DNA from: Eulemur rufifrons
Taxonomy: Eukaryota; Chordata; Mammalia; Primates; Lemuridae
NCBI RefSeq assembly: GCF_041146395.1
Contig: NC_090996.1
Location: 30,838,738-30,902,737 of the forward strand
Direction of reading: 5' to 3'
Length of the DNA: 64,000 bases
Shown piece by piece: positions 24,880 to 36,323 of the stretch. The translations under genes and the position numbers were made by a program. A model generated the notes under the pieces. The model ran no database searches. It was not told the DNA's origin and worked only from the letters and a program-made list of their open reading frames with translations. Within the stretch, counting starts at the first letter, position 1, and the number at the start of each line of letters is the position of its first letter.

Positions 24880-25871
24880 TGAGCCATTATGGAATCTGAG
24901 TCATGGACTTTAACTTTTGGGTAATTTTACGCTGGTGGGTGGGTGTCTATTGTGCTGGTCAGTATATAATGCAGGTCTAAGTACTTCTAGCAGGGCAGGT
25001 CTAGTCTTTGCAAATTCTCTTAGCGATTGCTTGTCTGGGAAAGTCTTTATTTCTCCCTCATATGAGAAGTTTAGTTTTGCAAGATACAGAATTCTAGGCT
25101 AGCCATTATTCTGTTTTAGAAGATGGAGGATTGGTCCCCAGTCACTTCTGGCTTGTAAGGTTTCAGTTGAGAAGTCTGTAGTTAGGTTTTCCTTTGTAGG
25201 TTACCTGCTGTTTTCACCTTACTACTCCTAGGAGTGATTCTTTCATGTTTATTTTGGCCAGACTGATAACTGTGTCACGTGGTGATTGCCTTTTCACATT
25301 GAATCTCCTGGGAGTCCTGTGTGCTTCTTGTATCTGGATATTTAGATTTCTAGGTAGGCCAGGGAAATTTTCTTCAATTATGCCCTCAAGTATATTATCC
25401 AACCCTTGCGTATTTTCTTCTTTGCCCTCAGGGATGGCTATGATTCTTATGTTTGGCATCTTTATACAATTCCACATTTCTTCTATGTTTTTTTCATGCC
25501 TCTTGTCTCTGTGTTCTTTCTCTTTGACTGATTTGTTTAGCTCATAGGTATTATCTTGAAGCTCTGAGATTCTTTCTTTTCTGTGACCCAGCTTATTCTT
25601 AAGGCTTTCCACTGTGTTTTGTAATTCCTTGAATGCATTTTTAATTTGCAGAACTTGTTTGGTTTTTCTTTAATACTTTGATTTCTTTAGAGAATTTTTC
25701 ATTCATTTCCTGCATTGTTTTTGTGACTACTTTGTGTTGGATTTCTATTTTCTCTTGTATTGCATTGAGCTTTCTTATAACCCATATACAAAATTCTTAA
25801 TCTGTCATTTTAACCCTTTCATTTAGGTTGGTATCCATTGCTGAGGAGCTATTGATTTCTTTTGGGGGCAT
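24880..25871 (-). pseudogene. L1 ORF1 remnant
   Basis: Minus-strand ATG at 25871 starts MPPKEINSSSAMDTNLNERV but meets a stop after about 24 codons. The best open part, 25214-25612, has the coiled-coil end (RKERISELQDNTYELNKSVK), the RRM (RIIAIPEGKEENTQGLDNI, NLNIQIQEAHRTPRRFN) and SPRDTVISLAKINMKESLLG. The C-terminal domain continues in another frame toward 24900. The nucleic-acid-binding chaperone function is lost. Confidence 0.88.
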
Positions 25872-27971
25872 CTTTTCTCTTTGATTTTTTTTTTTTTTTA
25901 ATTTCCAGAGTCCTTTTGCTGGTTTCTTCTCCTCTGGCCTCTCATTCGAGAGCTGGGGGTGCTAGGACTGGGTTATGGTCCCGTTTTCAAGTCCCCAAAG
26001 ATCCGTCCATGACTCTGTCAGGGAGAGGAATGCTGGTCCTGAATTGCCTTTGGGGTGTTTTAGCAGGTTTGATGAACCTCTTGGGTTTACCTCTGACCTG
26101 TTGTCTTTACCTCTTCCCAATGGAGTTGTAGTGAGTTTGGTACCCAAACTGAAGCTCCGGGCTGGTAGATTGAACTTGTGGGTACAAATCCCCTGCTCCC
26201 TAATAGCTTGAGATGGAAGGCACTATGTTTAGCTATGAGGTTGTTCCCACTGTCATTGATTGTAGTTTGTGTGGAGGAGCCAGTCACCGAGGTAATCTAT
26301 TGTGCTCATTGTAGGCTGTGGTCCCCCAGTTGGGGTTTATGAATGCCCCAAGCTTTTAGAGGGGCCTTGTAGCTCCCAGGGATTGCTTGGACCCTACTCC
26401 CCACCCTGAGGTGGGGGAAGGAGCAAGATAGATCATAGCTGGGGTGTGAGAGCCTGCGTGTGGGGCTTTGCTGAGCCTCTAAGGTGCTCAGAGGTTGCTT
26501 ATCCGGCTGCTAGGGGGAGCCGCTGGTATGGAGTTCAGGGCTGTCTCTCCAAGCCTGGGGGCTGCTCCTGATGGGAGAGTCTAATCGTGTGATTATTGAG
26601 GCCCCTCGCCAGGCTTTTTCTGTCCCTGTCCACAAGCCCGGGCACTTTCCCCTCTGATCTGTCCCTTGTGTTCGCTCCTTGCCCAAGACAGGCTCTCGAG
26701 TTTCCCCACAGTGCATGTGTCTGACCGGCTGGCGTGCATCTCTGCACGATGCTGACAGATTGGGGAACTCCAATTGTGTACCCCTTTTCTGCCCCTAGAC
26801 CCCAAGGCAAGGCATGTGGGCCTCTCTATCTGCAGAGGTCTCTGCCAGGGGGATGTTCCCACCAGAGGAATAGTGGCAGCTCCAGAAAACTCTTGGATCA
26901 AGCTGCACTCCCTATTGAAGAGAGTGATTGGGAAGGGGGGGGGGGGCAGCTGCTCCAATTCAGCCTGTGGCACCCAAGGCATTTGGTTGCCATGGGAACC
27001 AGTACTTATGCAAATTCAGCCTCAGTGCCACAGCCTACTCCAATATGGTGGTGCTGGGTGAGGTGGGGGGGTGCTATGGAACACGCTCTCAGCCCCCTAC
27101 TGTCCTGTGCTCCTCCACACCTTCCTGATGGGTAAGGGCTCTCTCTTGCCACCAGTCCCTAGAACTGGGACCTCTCCCCTAAGCCTCCCTGCCCCGATGT
27201 CTGCACCAGCTGTAGATGAACCCTCCAAATGCCTGTGGGCAGGAAGATTGCAAACTGCGGCTGTACCACCGGCTTGGGTAGGGACACATCCCCGGCACTG
27301 AAAGCCGATCATTCAGCACAGAGGACTCTAGTGGCTGCTATGGTGAGGGGAGGGGCTGTGGTCTCTTTGCACCACTCTGGTGTCCAGGGGGCACCGGGTC
27401 CTGCCCTCCTCTCCAAGCTGCCAGGGCTGCGGCTATGCTCTCTGAGGCAGGCTCGGCTGAGAATGTGCCCCCGTTGTGGGGAGCCAAGTCTCCCAACGCA
27501 AAGTGCTTTAGCAGTTGCTATGGGGCATGTGTGGCCACACAGTTACAGGCTGGCTGGAGCCAAAATTACTTTCTGGGATGCCAGGAGTGGAGGAAGTGTG
27601 GAGGAGGAGGCGCCCAGATGCAGGGATGCTGGCTCTCTGGTCCCTTGTGGCACTGTCCAGCAGGATGAGAGCCGTGTGTCCTGTTGCTGGCCTGAGGCAC
27701 CTGGGTGGGAAAGGGGAAGACCCCTTACCCTTTCCCAGGGCTCCAGAACTCCCTGGCTTTGGTTTGTGCCACCAATTTCTTTTTTCTGTCCTCCTCTCTC
27801 TCAGCTGCACAGTCTTCCTGGTGATGTCCCTGGACTCCACTGGTATGTGTCCCTGTGGTCCACTTCCAAGCAGTAATCACTTTCTGTTCTCATCAGTCCA
27901 ACCCTCAACCCTTCTGCCAGGATAGTCCAACAAGCTATGTCTCTAGTTGGCCATCTTGGCCACACCCTGTG
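25872..27971 (-). mobile_element. L1 5'UTR/promoter, complete 5' end
   Basis: About 2.1 kb of GC-rich sequence ends, in antisense, at GGGTGTGGCCAAGATGGCC, the L1 5' terminus with its YY1 core (27951-27958). 26050-26190 is homologous to the plus-strand L1 at 740-930. A G/C-run of 12 or more lies at 26935-26946. This is an RNA polymerase II internal promoter type; its activity here is unknown. Confidence 0.85.
27949..27960 (-). promoter_or_regulatory. YY1-type site at L1 5' end
   Basis: Minus strand GCCAAGATGGCC within 22 nt of the element's 5' end; in human L1 the equivalent site sets the transcription start (established). Confidence 0.7.
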
Positions 27972-28261
27972 CTGGGTTATTGTTCAAGAATCTAAGCATC
28001 AGTGATAACAAGAAGTAAGGTAAATGAATGGCTGGCTTCCTTACAGGATAGGTGTCAGTGGAGATGAGCCTGTGTTTGCCTTTCTGAGCAGTACGGAGGC
28101 AAAGGACCAATCTGCACTCAGTCAGACTCTGATCACAGTGACAAAGCCAGTGAGTGTCAGCATCACCCCTGGGATCAGCCTGAATGATTGTGGTCTTACT
28201 CCTGAGACTTAGGTTATGGTAAGATTTAGAGGTAAAGTGGCCAAGAAAGTTCTACAATAGT

Positions 28262-28605
28262 CTGGAGCCATACTGTCCAATGTGAGAGGCCCTAGCTGGG
28301 TGTGGCTTTTGAGCACTTGAGATGTGGCTGGTCCAAGTTGAGATGGGCTGTGAGTGCGAAATGCACACCAGATACCAAAGACTTAGTGTGACGAAGAGAA
28401 CGTAAAACTTCTCTTTAATATATTTTTATATTTATAACATGCTGAAATGCTAATATTTTTGGTATACTAAGTTAAGCAAGATATATTATTAAAATTAATG
28501 TCACCGTCACCTACCTTTCTTTTTACTTTTTTGGCAGGTCTATTAGTTTAAAATTACATATGTACCTTGCATTATATTTTTGTTGGACGGTGCTAGTTGA
28601 AAGCA
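28262..28605. mobile_element. Small DNA transposon relic with inverted ends
   Basis: Left end ATACTGTCCAAT and right end GTTGGACGGTGCT are imperfect inverted repeats about 330 bp apart. Inside are GTGGCTTTTGAGCACTTGAG and ATGTGGCTGGTCCAAGTTGA, known from a common non-autonomous mammalian DNA transposon that I cannot name. No transposase. Confidence 0.6.
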
Positions 28606-28778
28606 TGAAGGGAATCTACACCAGAGATGGCAAGACTAAGACAAAAATCAAAATTAAACATGAACTAAAAAAATTAAAAATGTAATAAGTCCATATGTAA
28701 ATCACTAGAGAAGAAGTAAATCATGAATTTGTTACATATCCAAATCTGTAATATTGGAGTGGGAAGAGAGTTTTCCAG
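28606..28778. other. Intergenic, nothing recognised
   Basis: AT-rich, unassigned. Confidence 0.4.
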
Positions 28779-28883
28779 CCTTTTCCTTTCTTTTCCCTTC
28801 CCTCCCTCCTTCATCCTTCCCTCCTTCAGCCTTCCTCTCCCCTCCCCTCCCCTCCCCTCCCCTCCCCTCCCCTCCCCTCCCCT
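28779..28883. repeat. Pyrimidine mirror tract with (CTCCC)n
   Basis: About 105 nt of almost pure C/T on the plus strand; 28835-28883 is a near-perfect CTCCC pentamer array. Such tracts can form triplex (H-DNA). Confidence 0.9.
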
Positions 28884-29819
28884 TCGCACTGTCTAGGCAG
28901 GATGGCTTTAAGTGACCATATATCTACAAAATGACCTTCTTTGGCTCTTTCCTCTCTCTGCCAATGTGGTTAGATATCTCTGTCCAATAAATCTGCCCTG
29001 GGACCAGACATCTCTCAACTCAGCACCTAGTTGAGTTCCTGGCTGGTTGGAAGAGAGTTGAGCTTAAGGAGGACTGGAGGGCTCTTCTGTCTTAAGGAGG
29101 CAGTTTCTCCTTAGCTTCAGCTGCCTGTTACCAGGAGACAGTGTGGGCTCTGTGCTGCAAAACCTCCTGCTTCTCAAGAGACAAATTCTGTAAAATCTCC
29201 CCATTTTCAAATGTTAGAAGTTAACTCGTACCTTTTAAAAACCTGTGCATATGCAACGGTCCAGTCTTAGGAGGCAGGTTCAGTTTCCAAAGCCAGCAGC
29301 ATCCTACACCTTGGGCTCAGTCACAGCATCCTTGTGAATGTTGTCAAATTAAGAATATTTGCTTCCTTCATGGTACTGGCATGCAGGAATTTAGAGGTTA
29401 GGGGCTGAGGTATTACAGAAAATGGCTGTGACCCATTGGGAAGTCTAAGGGATGAGATGTGACCCCTTATCCCAAGGGAAAGGTTGCTGCTGCAAGCTGC
29501 CTTTGGGGATTGGATTGGTTCTCTTCCCTCTCCAACCTGAATCCAGATACATATGGACGTGGGTTGGCATTTTTAAAAGTTTACCAAATATGCAGGTACA
29601 TCTTTCTCTGTGCGTCCAGTTTGGTTTGGAATCTTGCCTATCCTCTGTGGCATCAGGGATCTCTATTATCTATTTTAATTTGTCTAACCCTAAAATCTAT
29701 GTCTGTCACAGTTTTTGCTAATATCATTGGCATTGAGCACTTTGTTTTACTTTAAATCCTCAAAACCAGAAAGTGACAGAAATTTCTGGTTGAAAATTAT
29801 CTTGAAGTGAAGGAAGGAA
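28884..29819. other. Intergenic, nothing recognised
   Basis: No gene or nameable repeat. Confidence 0.4.
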
Positions 29820-29945
29820 GGAGGAGGGGTGAATATTTACTGCACGTGTTCCATGTTCAGAGCACTTTAGGCCTGCATCTCGCCTCTTTCTGACAATTAG
29901 CTTTCAAGGTAATTTTATTTCTCCCCCGTTTTCCTAGAGAGGACG
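29820..29945 (-). repeat. MIR-like relic
   Basis: Antisense MIR-like: AGAGCACTTTAGGCCTGCAT, then TCTCCCCCGTTTTCCTAGAG. Confidence 0.45.
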
Positions 29946-30289
29946 TGGGGGCTCCATGTGGTTGGATGTCTTAGCTGAGAACCAAGCGGCGGAGCAGAGA
30001 TTTGTGCGCGGGGCAGAGGGCGTCTGATGCTTAGTGTCTCTATGCATTTGTGGATACGCATCGCAGATATTCAAACCCAACGCACGGACTCCTAGGTTTC
30101 CTGGGGGGTTGCCAGTGGCGTACACACAGACTCCAAAGCACCATTAAAATTTCCAAGAACAGTTTTAACAAGCGAGCAGCCTCGCTGGTTTTCCAAATTC
30201 AGCCTCCCTTGGAAATCCCTCCTGTAGTTATAAAATCCAGTGTCTCAGTTTTTACCACGGAGGTTGATTAGTTTTTTCCCTCCACGTGG

Positions 30290-30480
30290 AGGGTGAGTGA
30301 CTTTTCCACAACCCAAACCCTCAGTATTAAACATTCTTACTGAATTTTCACCAAAACCCGATGGAGACATATCATCAATTTGAACACTGGGTCCCAGAGA
30401 GGCTAAATTGCCTAAGAGCACACAGCTTCCAGGAATGGAGAAGACAGCAGGGGCAGAATCCAAACTCAGGTTCATCTAGA
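30290..30480 (-). repeat. MIR relic
   Basis: Antisense MIR: GGTCCCAGAGAGGCTAAATT, AGAGCACACAGCTTCCAGGA, CAGAATCCAAACTCAGGTTC. Confidence 0.65.
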
Positions 30481-31734
30481 ATTTGTTTTTTTCTCAAAAG
30501 GAGAAAAAAGCCCCGTCACTGCTACATTTTGCTGTCCATTTTTCCATTCTTGAGGCTGCACGTCTAAATCTTTGATGGCGTAATGAAAATAGAAAGCATC
30601 TATTGTCTTTCTATCAGCCTAGATGAGTCGTTTTGTTTTTAAGTGATGGAAAAATGATTTGAAGAAACGCTTTTATGTTTTTCTTCCAGGGCATAAACAA
30701 TTTTGGATTTCAGTATTTGAATGTTGCAACTAACATTGAAAGTTTTGTGGGGTTTTCTTCCCTCCTCCTTTTCCTTTTTCTCATAAAGCATGTGCATCTC
30801 TCTCGCTCTCCTCTCTCTTTCACACACACGCACACAGTCCTTGGGGCGAGAGGAGAAGAGCAGATCTTTGAAAAAAGGGAAATAGCAGAAAGAACAATAC
30901 ATCATCTAGTCATGCAATTTAGGAAAATAAAAAAGGAGACAGCAGCAGCCAGCCCGTTACGCTGACAGCGCCATCCAGCCGAGCAGCAGTTCTGCCGGTG
31001 CCGGAATCCTACTTACAGTAATGAATTTCAATGCCGCTCACCGGTCTAGGAGTGTTTGGGGGAGATAAAAGTGGAAATGTGTGCTCTGCCTCTGACCTGG
31101 TTTTCAGTTCTAGACAACTTCCTGGTGTGGTTGCAGAAAGTTTGACTTTCCAGATGCGAGCATGAGGGCTTCGTGCTCTGGCCTGTAGTTTTATTGCTGT
31201 CTGCTTTAAGGCAGATTTTTTTTTTTTTTTTTTTTTTTGAGGGGAGGAAGGGATGGCAGGGGTTTAACTTTCTTTTTAAGGCTTGCTGGAGTCTGCATGC
31301 TGATGAGCTACCAATTTGCATTTTGTGGGCTCCGCAGCCATCACCTGCCCACGGCACCACCATTACCCTACTTCTTGGGTCTCTGCTCTTCTATTTTCTA
31401 CCTGCAGCCATTATTTTTTCTTTTCTTCTTTTTTTCCTTTCTTTTTTTTTTTTTTTGAGCTTAGGGAATTCTCTTGCTCTTGCTGACTTTTTGCTTCATT
31501 CAGGCAACACACCACCCACACCATCTGTCAGTTTCAGTCAGGGAGGTTGGATGTCAAAGTCACGGGCACACCCGCGATTTCATGAGGAATAACCGAGGGA
31601 GGGGTGGGCTGCACTTTCAAAGCTGGACCTCGGAGCCCTCATGATACCCCACCATCCAAACAACTGCTCGCCAGGCAGTTCTGAAAGCCAGACCTCTGAG
31701 TACAGTGTGCAATGAAGGAACAAAACACCGGGCT
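30481..31734. other. Intergenic; repeat-poor block with poly(T) tracts
   Basis: Poly(T) runs lie at about 31218-31238 and 31440-31456. 30630-31070 is repeat-free with locally high CpG (CGTTACGCTGACAGCGCC at 30956-30973) and may be a conserved non-coding element; no gene is supported. Confidence 0.4.
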
Positions 31735-32085
31735 TGTTCTTAGCTCAAATGCTTCTAAGCTCTGTGACGTGGGGCAAATTGCTTACCTGGGCTGCTGCGA
31801 GGATTAGGTACCAGGATACACGTTCAGTGGCATCTGCCACGTAGCTGCAACAGCTCTGGGGTGGGACAGCCAACGCCCACAACTCAGCTCTACCACTGCA
31901 TGCGCTGGGCACGCCACCAGCCTTGCTTGAACTTCTGATTCCTTCCAGGTAGACGGGGGCAACAGTAGGACCTACCTTGTCAGGCTGTGAGGATTAAGTG
32001 AGATAATAATGATAATAATGGCAATAAGTGCCGTTTGCTGATTGCTCACTCTGTCAGTATCTAAGTGCTCTATAAGGATTAACAT
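31735..32085 (+). repeat. Two adjacent MIR relics
   Basis: Sense MIR segments at 31735-31830 (CTCTGTGACGTGGGGCAAAT) and 31880-32085 (AGGACCTACCTTGTCAGGCT, GTGAGGATTAAGTGAGATAA). Confidence 0.55.
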
Positions 32086-32384
32086 AAATATTTATGGTGC
32101 AACAATGTATATATTGTAGTTATGTTCGTGCACAAAAATAAAACATGATATATTAAAAATTATTTGGTAACCATGTGTGCATAGAAAGAGACTTAGATGT
32201 ATGCAATTGCATATAGCTTTCTACATAAACATAGCACGTAGTATATGTCATATAGATAAGGAATATATATAATTTTTTATATATATTTGAATTCATAAAA
32301 TATATATGGATATATGTATAATACATTATAGTATGGATATAGAAATGATTTATAATTAAAAGGAAAAATGCAATACATGAGGCT
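32086..32384. other. AT-rich (TATA)n-like stretch
   Basis: Degenerate TA-rich sequence, densest at 32260-32330. Confidence 0.6.
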
Positions 32385-32530
32385 AAGTGCTTTATGCTAG
32401 ACTAAGTGCTTTGCATGTTTTAGTGCATCTCATTATCATAAGAACCCTATGATTAGATACTGTTATTATCCCCATTTTATAGATGAGGTAACTGACACAC
32501 AGAGGTTAGGAGATGTTCTAAATGCCTCTT
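32385..32530 (-). repeat. MIR relic
   Basis: Antisense MIR: TGTTATTATCCCCATTTTAT, AGATGAGGTAACTGACACAC. Confidence 0.65.
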
Positions 32531-34883
32531 ATGTACAGATTATAGACATTTATGTGCCTATAAATACACATAGATTAAGTATGTGTTTTGCAGTGTGCCT
32601 GGCTATGCATTTAAACGATGTTAGCTGCTATTATTACCATTATTATTTGTTTTATTCCCAATGCAAGCTACCACACTTGTTCTCTTTAGGAAATGACACT
32701 ATTAGTTTGAAAAGAATGCTCAGTGTTTTCACCACAATACCACCTTGCTACCTGGAAAATATTTCCCTTTTGAGATAGTCTTGCCCAGAGAAGGGAATTT
32801 ACTAACTATCTGTGGTCAGATTAACCTTTGTGGTCCAGGCCACAGAGGCACAGTTTTGCTGCCTCTTCAGTTTTCCAAAGGGTGATGAGTGCACAGCATA
32901 TGCGGTAAGACTGGGCTCTCACAGGAGATGTTTCAAAACGGCCAAGGGGCCAACTATTTCTACAACCCCAAATTTACCTCCCCTAAGATTGCAAATGGCC
33001 GTGATGAGAAGCCCCGATAGTACTCACAAGCTGAAGGACTCTCTTTGTGCTGTGAACTAAGCTGGTCCTTGGTCCAATATCAAGCCTCAGGTTGAATCCT
33101 GAGCAATTGCACAATGAGAATTTCAGACCCCTCAGAAAATTCTGCACCTTGCGAATATCTATGCAAATCTCTCAGATATGTAAGATGTGTGTGATCCAGT
33201 ATGAATAAAAAATTAGCTTTTGTAAGTTTTCCAACAAAAATGACTGTTTTATCTCTTCCCTTATGAAAATGTCACCCTCAGTCCTAGTTCTTGACTTTAT
33301 TAGTGAAAAAATAATTACAGATTGTCATGAGAAAGGTTGAGAATACACTTCAATATATAGGTACATGCTTGTGTATATGCATACACGCAGCCCACACGCA
33401 CACAGGCACATGCATGCAGACACACTTGTTGGCTCTGTCAACATTACAAGTGTCAGATCTGTAGGAAGAATAAAGCATGAACACAACCACAAAGTTCACG
33501 AGAAGATGGTATCTCCCACACGATGGTGGGTCCTAACCTCAGGAATCTAAAAGCAAGAGGGGTCCAGAAATCTTTCCACAAGCTCACTAGGTTCTAAGAG
33601 AGAGGAGGTCTGTGGAGCATTTGGAGGGACACTATCTCATCAGTGACATGCTTTTGCTTGTGTGTGCACACGTGAGTGCAGGCATGGGCGGGGGTGACTG
33701 CATGCACGAATGCTCTCTAGAACTACATTTACTTCAAAACTGACTGCTCCCCAGGAAGTAGAAACAGCTTTCAGATGACATCATAAATAATAAAGGCTGT
33801 CAGGGTGTTAAGTAGGAAATTCGGATTGAGATAGTGGTCCAAGCTTTTGAATTGTAAATCTGTAATATTTTATTTTATTTTTTTTACATGGAAATCGGTT
33901 TTCTATTTAATTAAAATATTTTAAGAAATGCTTTATAGGTGAAATGAGGTTATGGCTACCTCTCGGGAATTGTCCACAGAAAAATAAATAACAGCCTCTA
34001 TTTATGCCCAAAGCATATGCATCACATATGGGCTTCCTTGGGGCTGATTTTCTCACCTCTGCCCACACTCCCGGTGGAGGACGGGAGTAGGATGACAAAT
34101 ATTTGCATCCACTGGTCGAGTCTTTTCAGAAACTGTTCACTTCTGCCATCATTTTAATTTTCTTTACGTCACATGCAATGTATATACATATCTCTATTTT
34201 AGATGGGTCTGCTTTTGGAGATCGTAATATAAACTATTGTTTTCTTTATCTGCAGTTATAGCCTCATATTTAGTGGGGAAGGAGTTCAATTACAACCAGT
34301 ATTTTAGGAAACTCCTTCTCACCATCTGTGAGGATAAAGCTAGTGACTTCCTTCTTTTAATTAATGTATCTGTACCTTTTGTAAGGAGAGTCCTAGAAGC
34401 CCAAGTTTAACATTACTACCATCATCATCATCATCATCATTAGTAATGGAGTAAAATTTTTGCAAGAGGGCACAGACTTCAGGTTCAGACAGGTCTTCTT
34501 GTGGCACTTGCTTTGTACACTTGCTGGACATCACTTTGGGCAAATCATAGGACCTATCGGATCCCTCCTGTCTTCATTGATAAAATAAGGGTGATACTAT
34601 CTTTAAGGATCAATTGACATAGGGCATTAAAAGTTGATTTTAACCTGCAGTCCTGTATAGGATGAGTTTTCAGAGAAGGGATGATTAAATATACTTGAAA
34701 TGGTATGATTTTTGCTAGGAAGACAAGCTGCAGTGTGGAGAGGCGTGGGGGACAGTGGCACTCAAAGTAAAACTTCTCACGTGGAAGGTTCTCATTGGCT
34801 AGGTGAGAACATTCCATTGTGTTTAAGGATGCACTCCCTGGAATCCTAGCCTTGTCATCTGCTTGCTGTGTGGCCTTAGATGA
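32531..34883. other. Intergenic, nothing recognised
   Basis: A (CAT)n run lies at 34415-34440; the rest is unassigned with no gene. Confidence 0.4.
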
Positions 34884-35545
34884 ATGTTGGCATGGATGTG
34901 GAGAGACAGGCACACTCCCACTGCTGGTGGGACTGCAAGCTAGTACAACCTCTGTGGAAAGTAATATGGAGATACCTCAAAGAGCTACAAGTAGAACTAT
35001 CATTTGATCCAGCAGTACCCAGTAGTGGGATCACTACTGGGTATTTACCCAAAGGAAAAAAAGACATTCTATGAAAAAGACATCTTCATCCAAATGTTTA
35101 TAGCAGCACAATTCACAATTGCAAAGATGTGGAAACAATTCAAGTGCCCATCAATCCATGAGTGGAGTAACAAAATGTGGTATAGGTATATCATGGAGTT
35201 CTACTCAACCATAAAAAAAAAAAAATTGGTGAACTACCTCTTGTATTATCGTGGATGGAGGTGGAGCCCATTCTTCTAAGTGAAGTATCATGAGAATGGA
35301 AAAACAAGCACCACATATACTCACCATTAAATTGGTACGAATTGATGAACACTTATATGCACATTTGGAAGTAACATTTATTGAGTGTCGGGCAGGGAGG
35401 AGGAGGGGATGAGTAAACTCACACCTAACGGGTATGGTGAGCTCTGTCTGGGGGATGGGTATGCTTGTAGCTCTGAGTTGGCCAGTGCAAAGGCAATATA
35501 TGTAACCTAACGTTTGTATCCTCATAATATTATAAAATTTTTTAA
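34884..35545 (+). mobile_element. L1 3' end: ORF2 C-terminus and strepsirrhine-type 3'UTR
   Basis: 5'-truncated sense L1. The ORF2 C-terminal part is split over two frames: HSHCWWDCKLVQPLWKVIWR then, shifted, LLGIYPKEKKTFYEKDIFIQ and FTIAKMWKQFKCPSIHEWSN up to IMEFYSTIKK. The frameshift coincides with a 9-bp perfect inverted repeat (CCCAGTAGT at 35018, ACTACTGGG at 35033). The 3'UTR has AAGTGAAGTATCATGAGAAT and GGCAATATATGTAACCTAA, typical of lemur/galago L1s. It ends in an A/T-rich tail near 35545. Confidence 0.85.
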
Positions 35546-36264
35546 AGATAAATTCTTTGTACTACAGTGCTTTGGCTTAACTTGCCCTGGGTCGCAGCCA
35601 GCATGTGACAGAATCAGGGTGTGTATTCAAAATATCTGCTTCCGGATCTCACATTTTTTCAACCTCTCTGTGTGTTACCAACTTGCTAGGAGTATTAAGA
35701 TGAGTGAGTGAGATAGGATTAAGACATTCTTAAGTAACTAAATGGGGTAGATAGTTCAACCCTGATAAAATTCTTAAAGGAATAAATGAAAAAAGGAACA
35801 AGAGAACACAGTATTCCTGGTTCATAATAACGCAATGAATGTGAACAACTCTAGCACTTAGTGTTTTTTTTCATCTTCCTCATCCAAGGTCTCCCAAAAA
35901 GTTGTGTTAGTGTCTTGGTCATATATTCATTTGAAATGCACAGTTTCTTGTTGTTGTTGTTGCTTTGTTTTAAAGGAAAGATTGACATTTCCATGCTGGG
36001 GGGATAGCTAAGCTTAGTTCAGTTTCTTTCTTAAACATTCATGGTGAGTTCCACTGACTTCCTCAGAAAGATGAGCGAGGGAGAAGCCCTCTGAACCAGG
36101 AAACCGAGGCACCTGGAGCGCTGGTGGCCGGGGTAGTCTACTGCTCACATGGGCAGTGGTCACCCCCGCCCCCTGGTGGGCACAAACGCCGTCACATGTG
36201 CGGATGACGAATCTATCCCCTGAAGAAACTCACGGAAGCCAAAGAATTCAGAACACCAACTCAC
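35546..36264. other. Intergenic sequence between the L1 and the RBFOX1 3' end
   Basis: Repeat-free. Contains GTT/GTTGTTGTT at 35951-35963 and, in 36070-36200, a GC-rich patch with the CTCF motif listed separately. Confidence 0.5.
36166..36180 (-). promoter_or_regulatory. CTCF-type motif just beyond the RBFOX1 3' end
   Basis: Read on the minus strand the bases are CCCACCAGGGGGCGG, which fits the CTCF core consensus CCASYAGRKGGCRS at every position. It lies in a local GC-rich stretch about 90 nt beyond the predicted cleavage site. Occupancy is unknown; the match itself is seen directly. Confidence 0.6.
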
Positions 36265-36286
36265 ATGTACCTTTTCAGACTAAGCT

Positions 36287-36323
36287 TTTATTTTTTTGAT
36301 ATTACAAACCAGTTTTCTTTATT
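36287..36323 (-). terminator. RBFOX1: Tandem AATAAA poly(A) signals of RBFOX1
   Basis: Minus-strand AATAAA occurs at 36318-36323 and again at 36287-36292. A GT-rich stretch (TGTGAGTTGGTGTTCTG) begins about 25 nt past the distal hexamer, the usual downstream element. Cleavage is therefore expected near 36265-36275, and the proximal hexamer could give a slightly shorter end. Confidence 0.75.

Noticed and set aside
26593..27135. Several 60-133 codon ORFs on both strands
   Set aside because: All fall in the GC-rich L1 5'UTR, where chance ORFs are long; none matches L1 ORF1 or ORF2.
27375..27395. Second CTCF-like site (CCAGGGGGCACC)
   Set aside because: The 5' half of the core does not fit (TGTCC in place of CCASY), and it lies in the L1 5'UTR.
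30940..30975. RE1/NRSF site (GACAGCGCC half-site)
   Set aside because: Only the right half-site is convincing; the left half and spacing do not fit the canonical element.
35018..35041. 9-bp inverted repeat as a terminator or regulatory hairpin
   Set aside because: It lies inside a dead L1 ORF2 and arises from a small duplication in that copy; no regulatory context.
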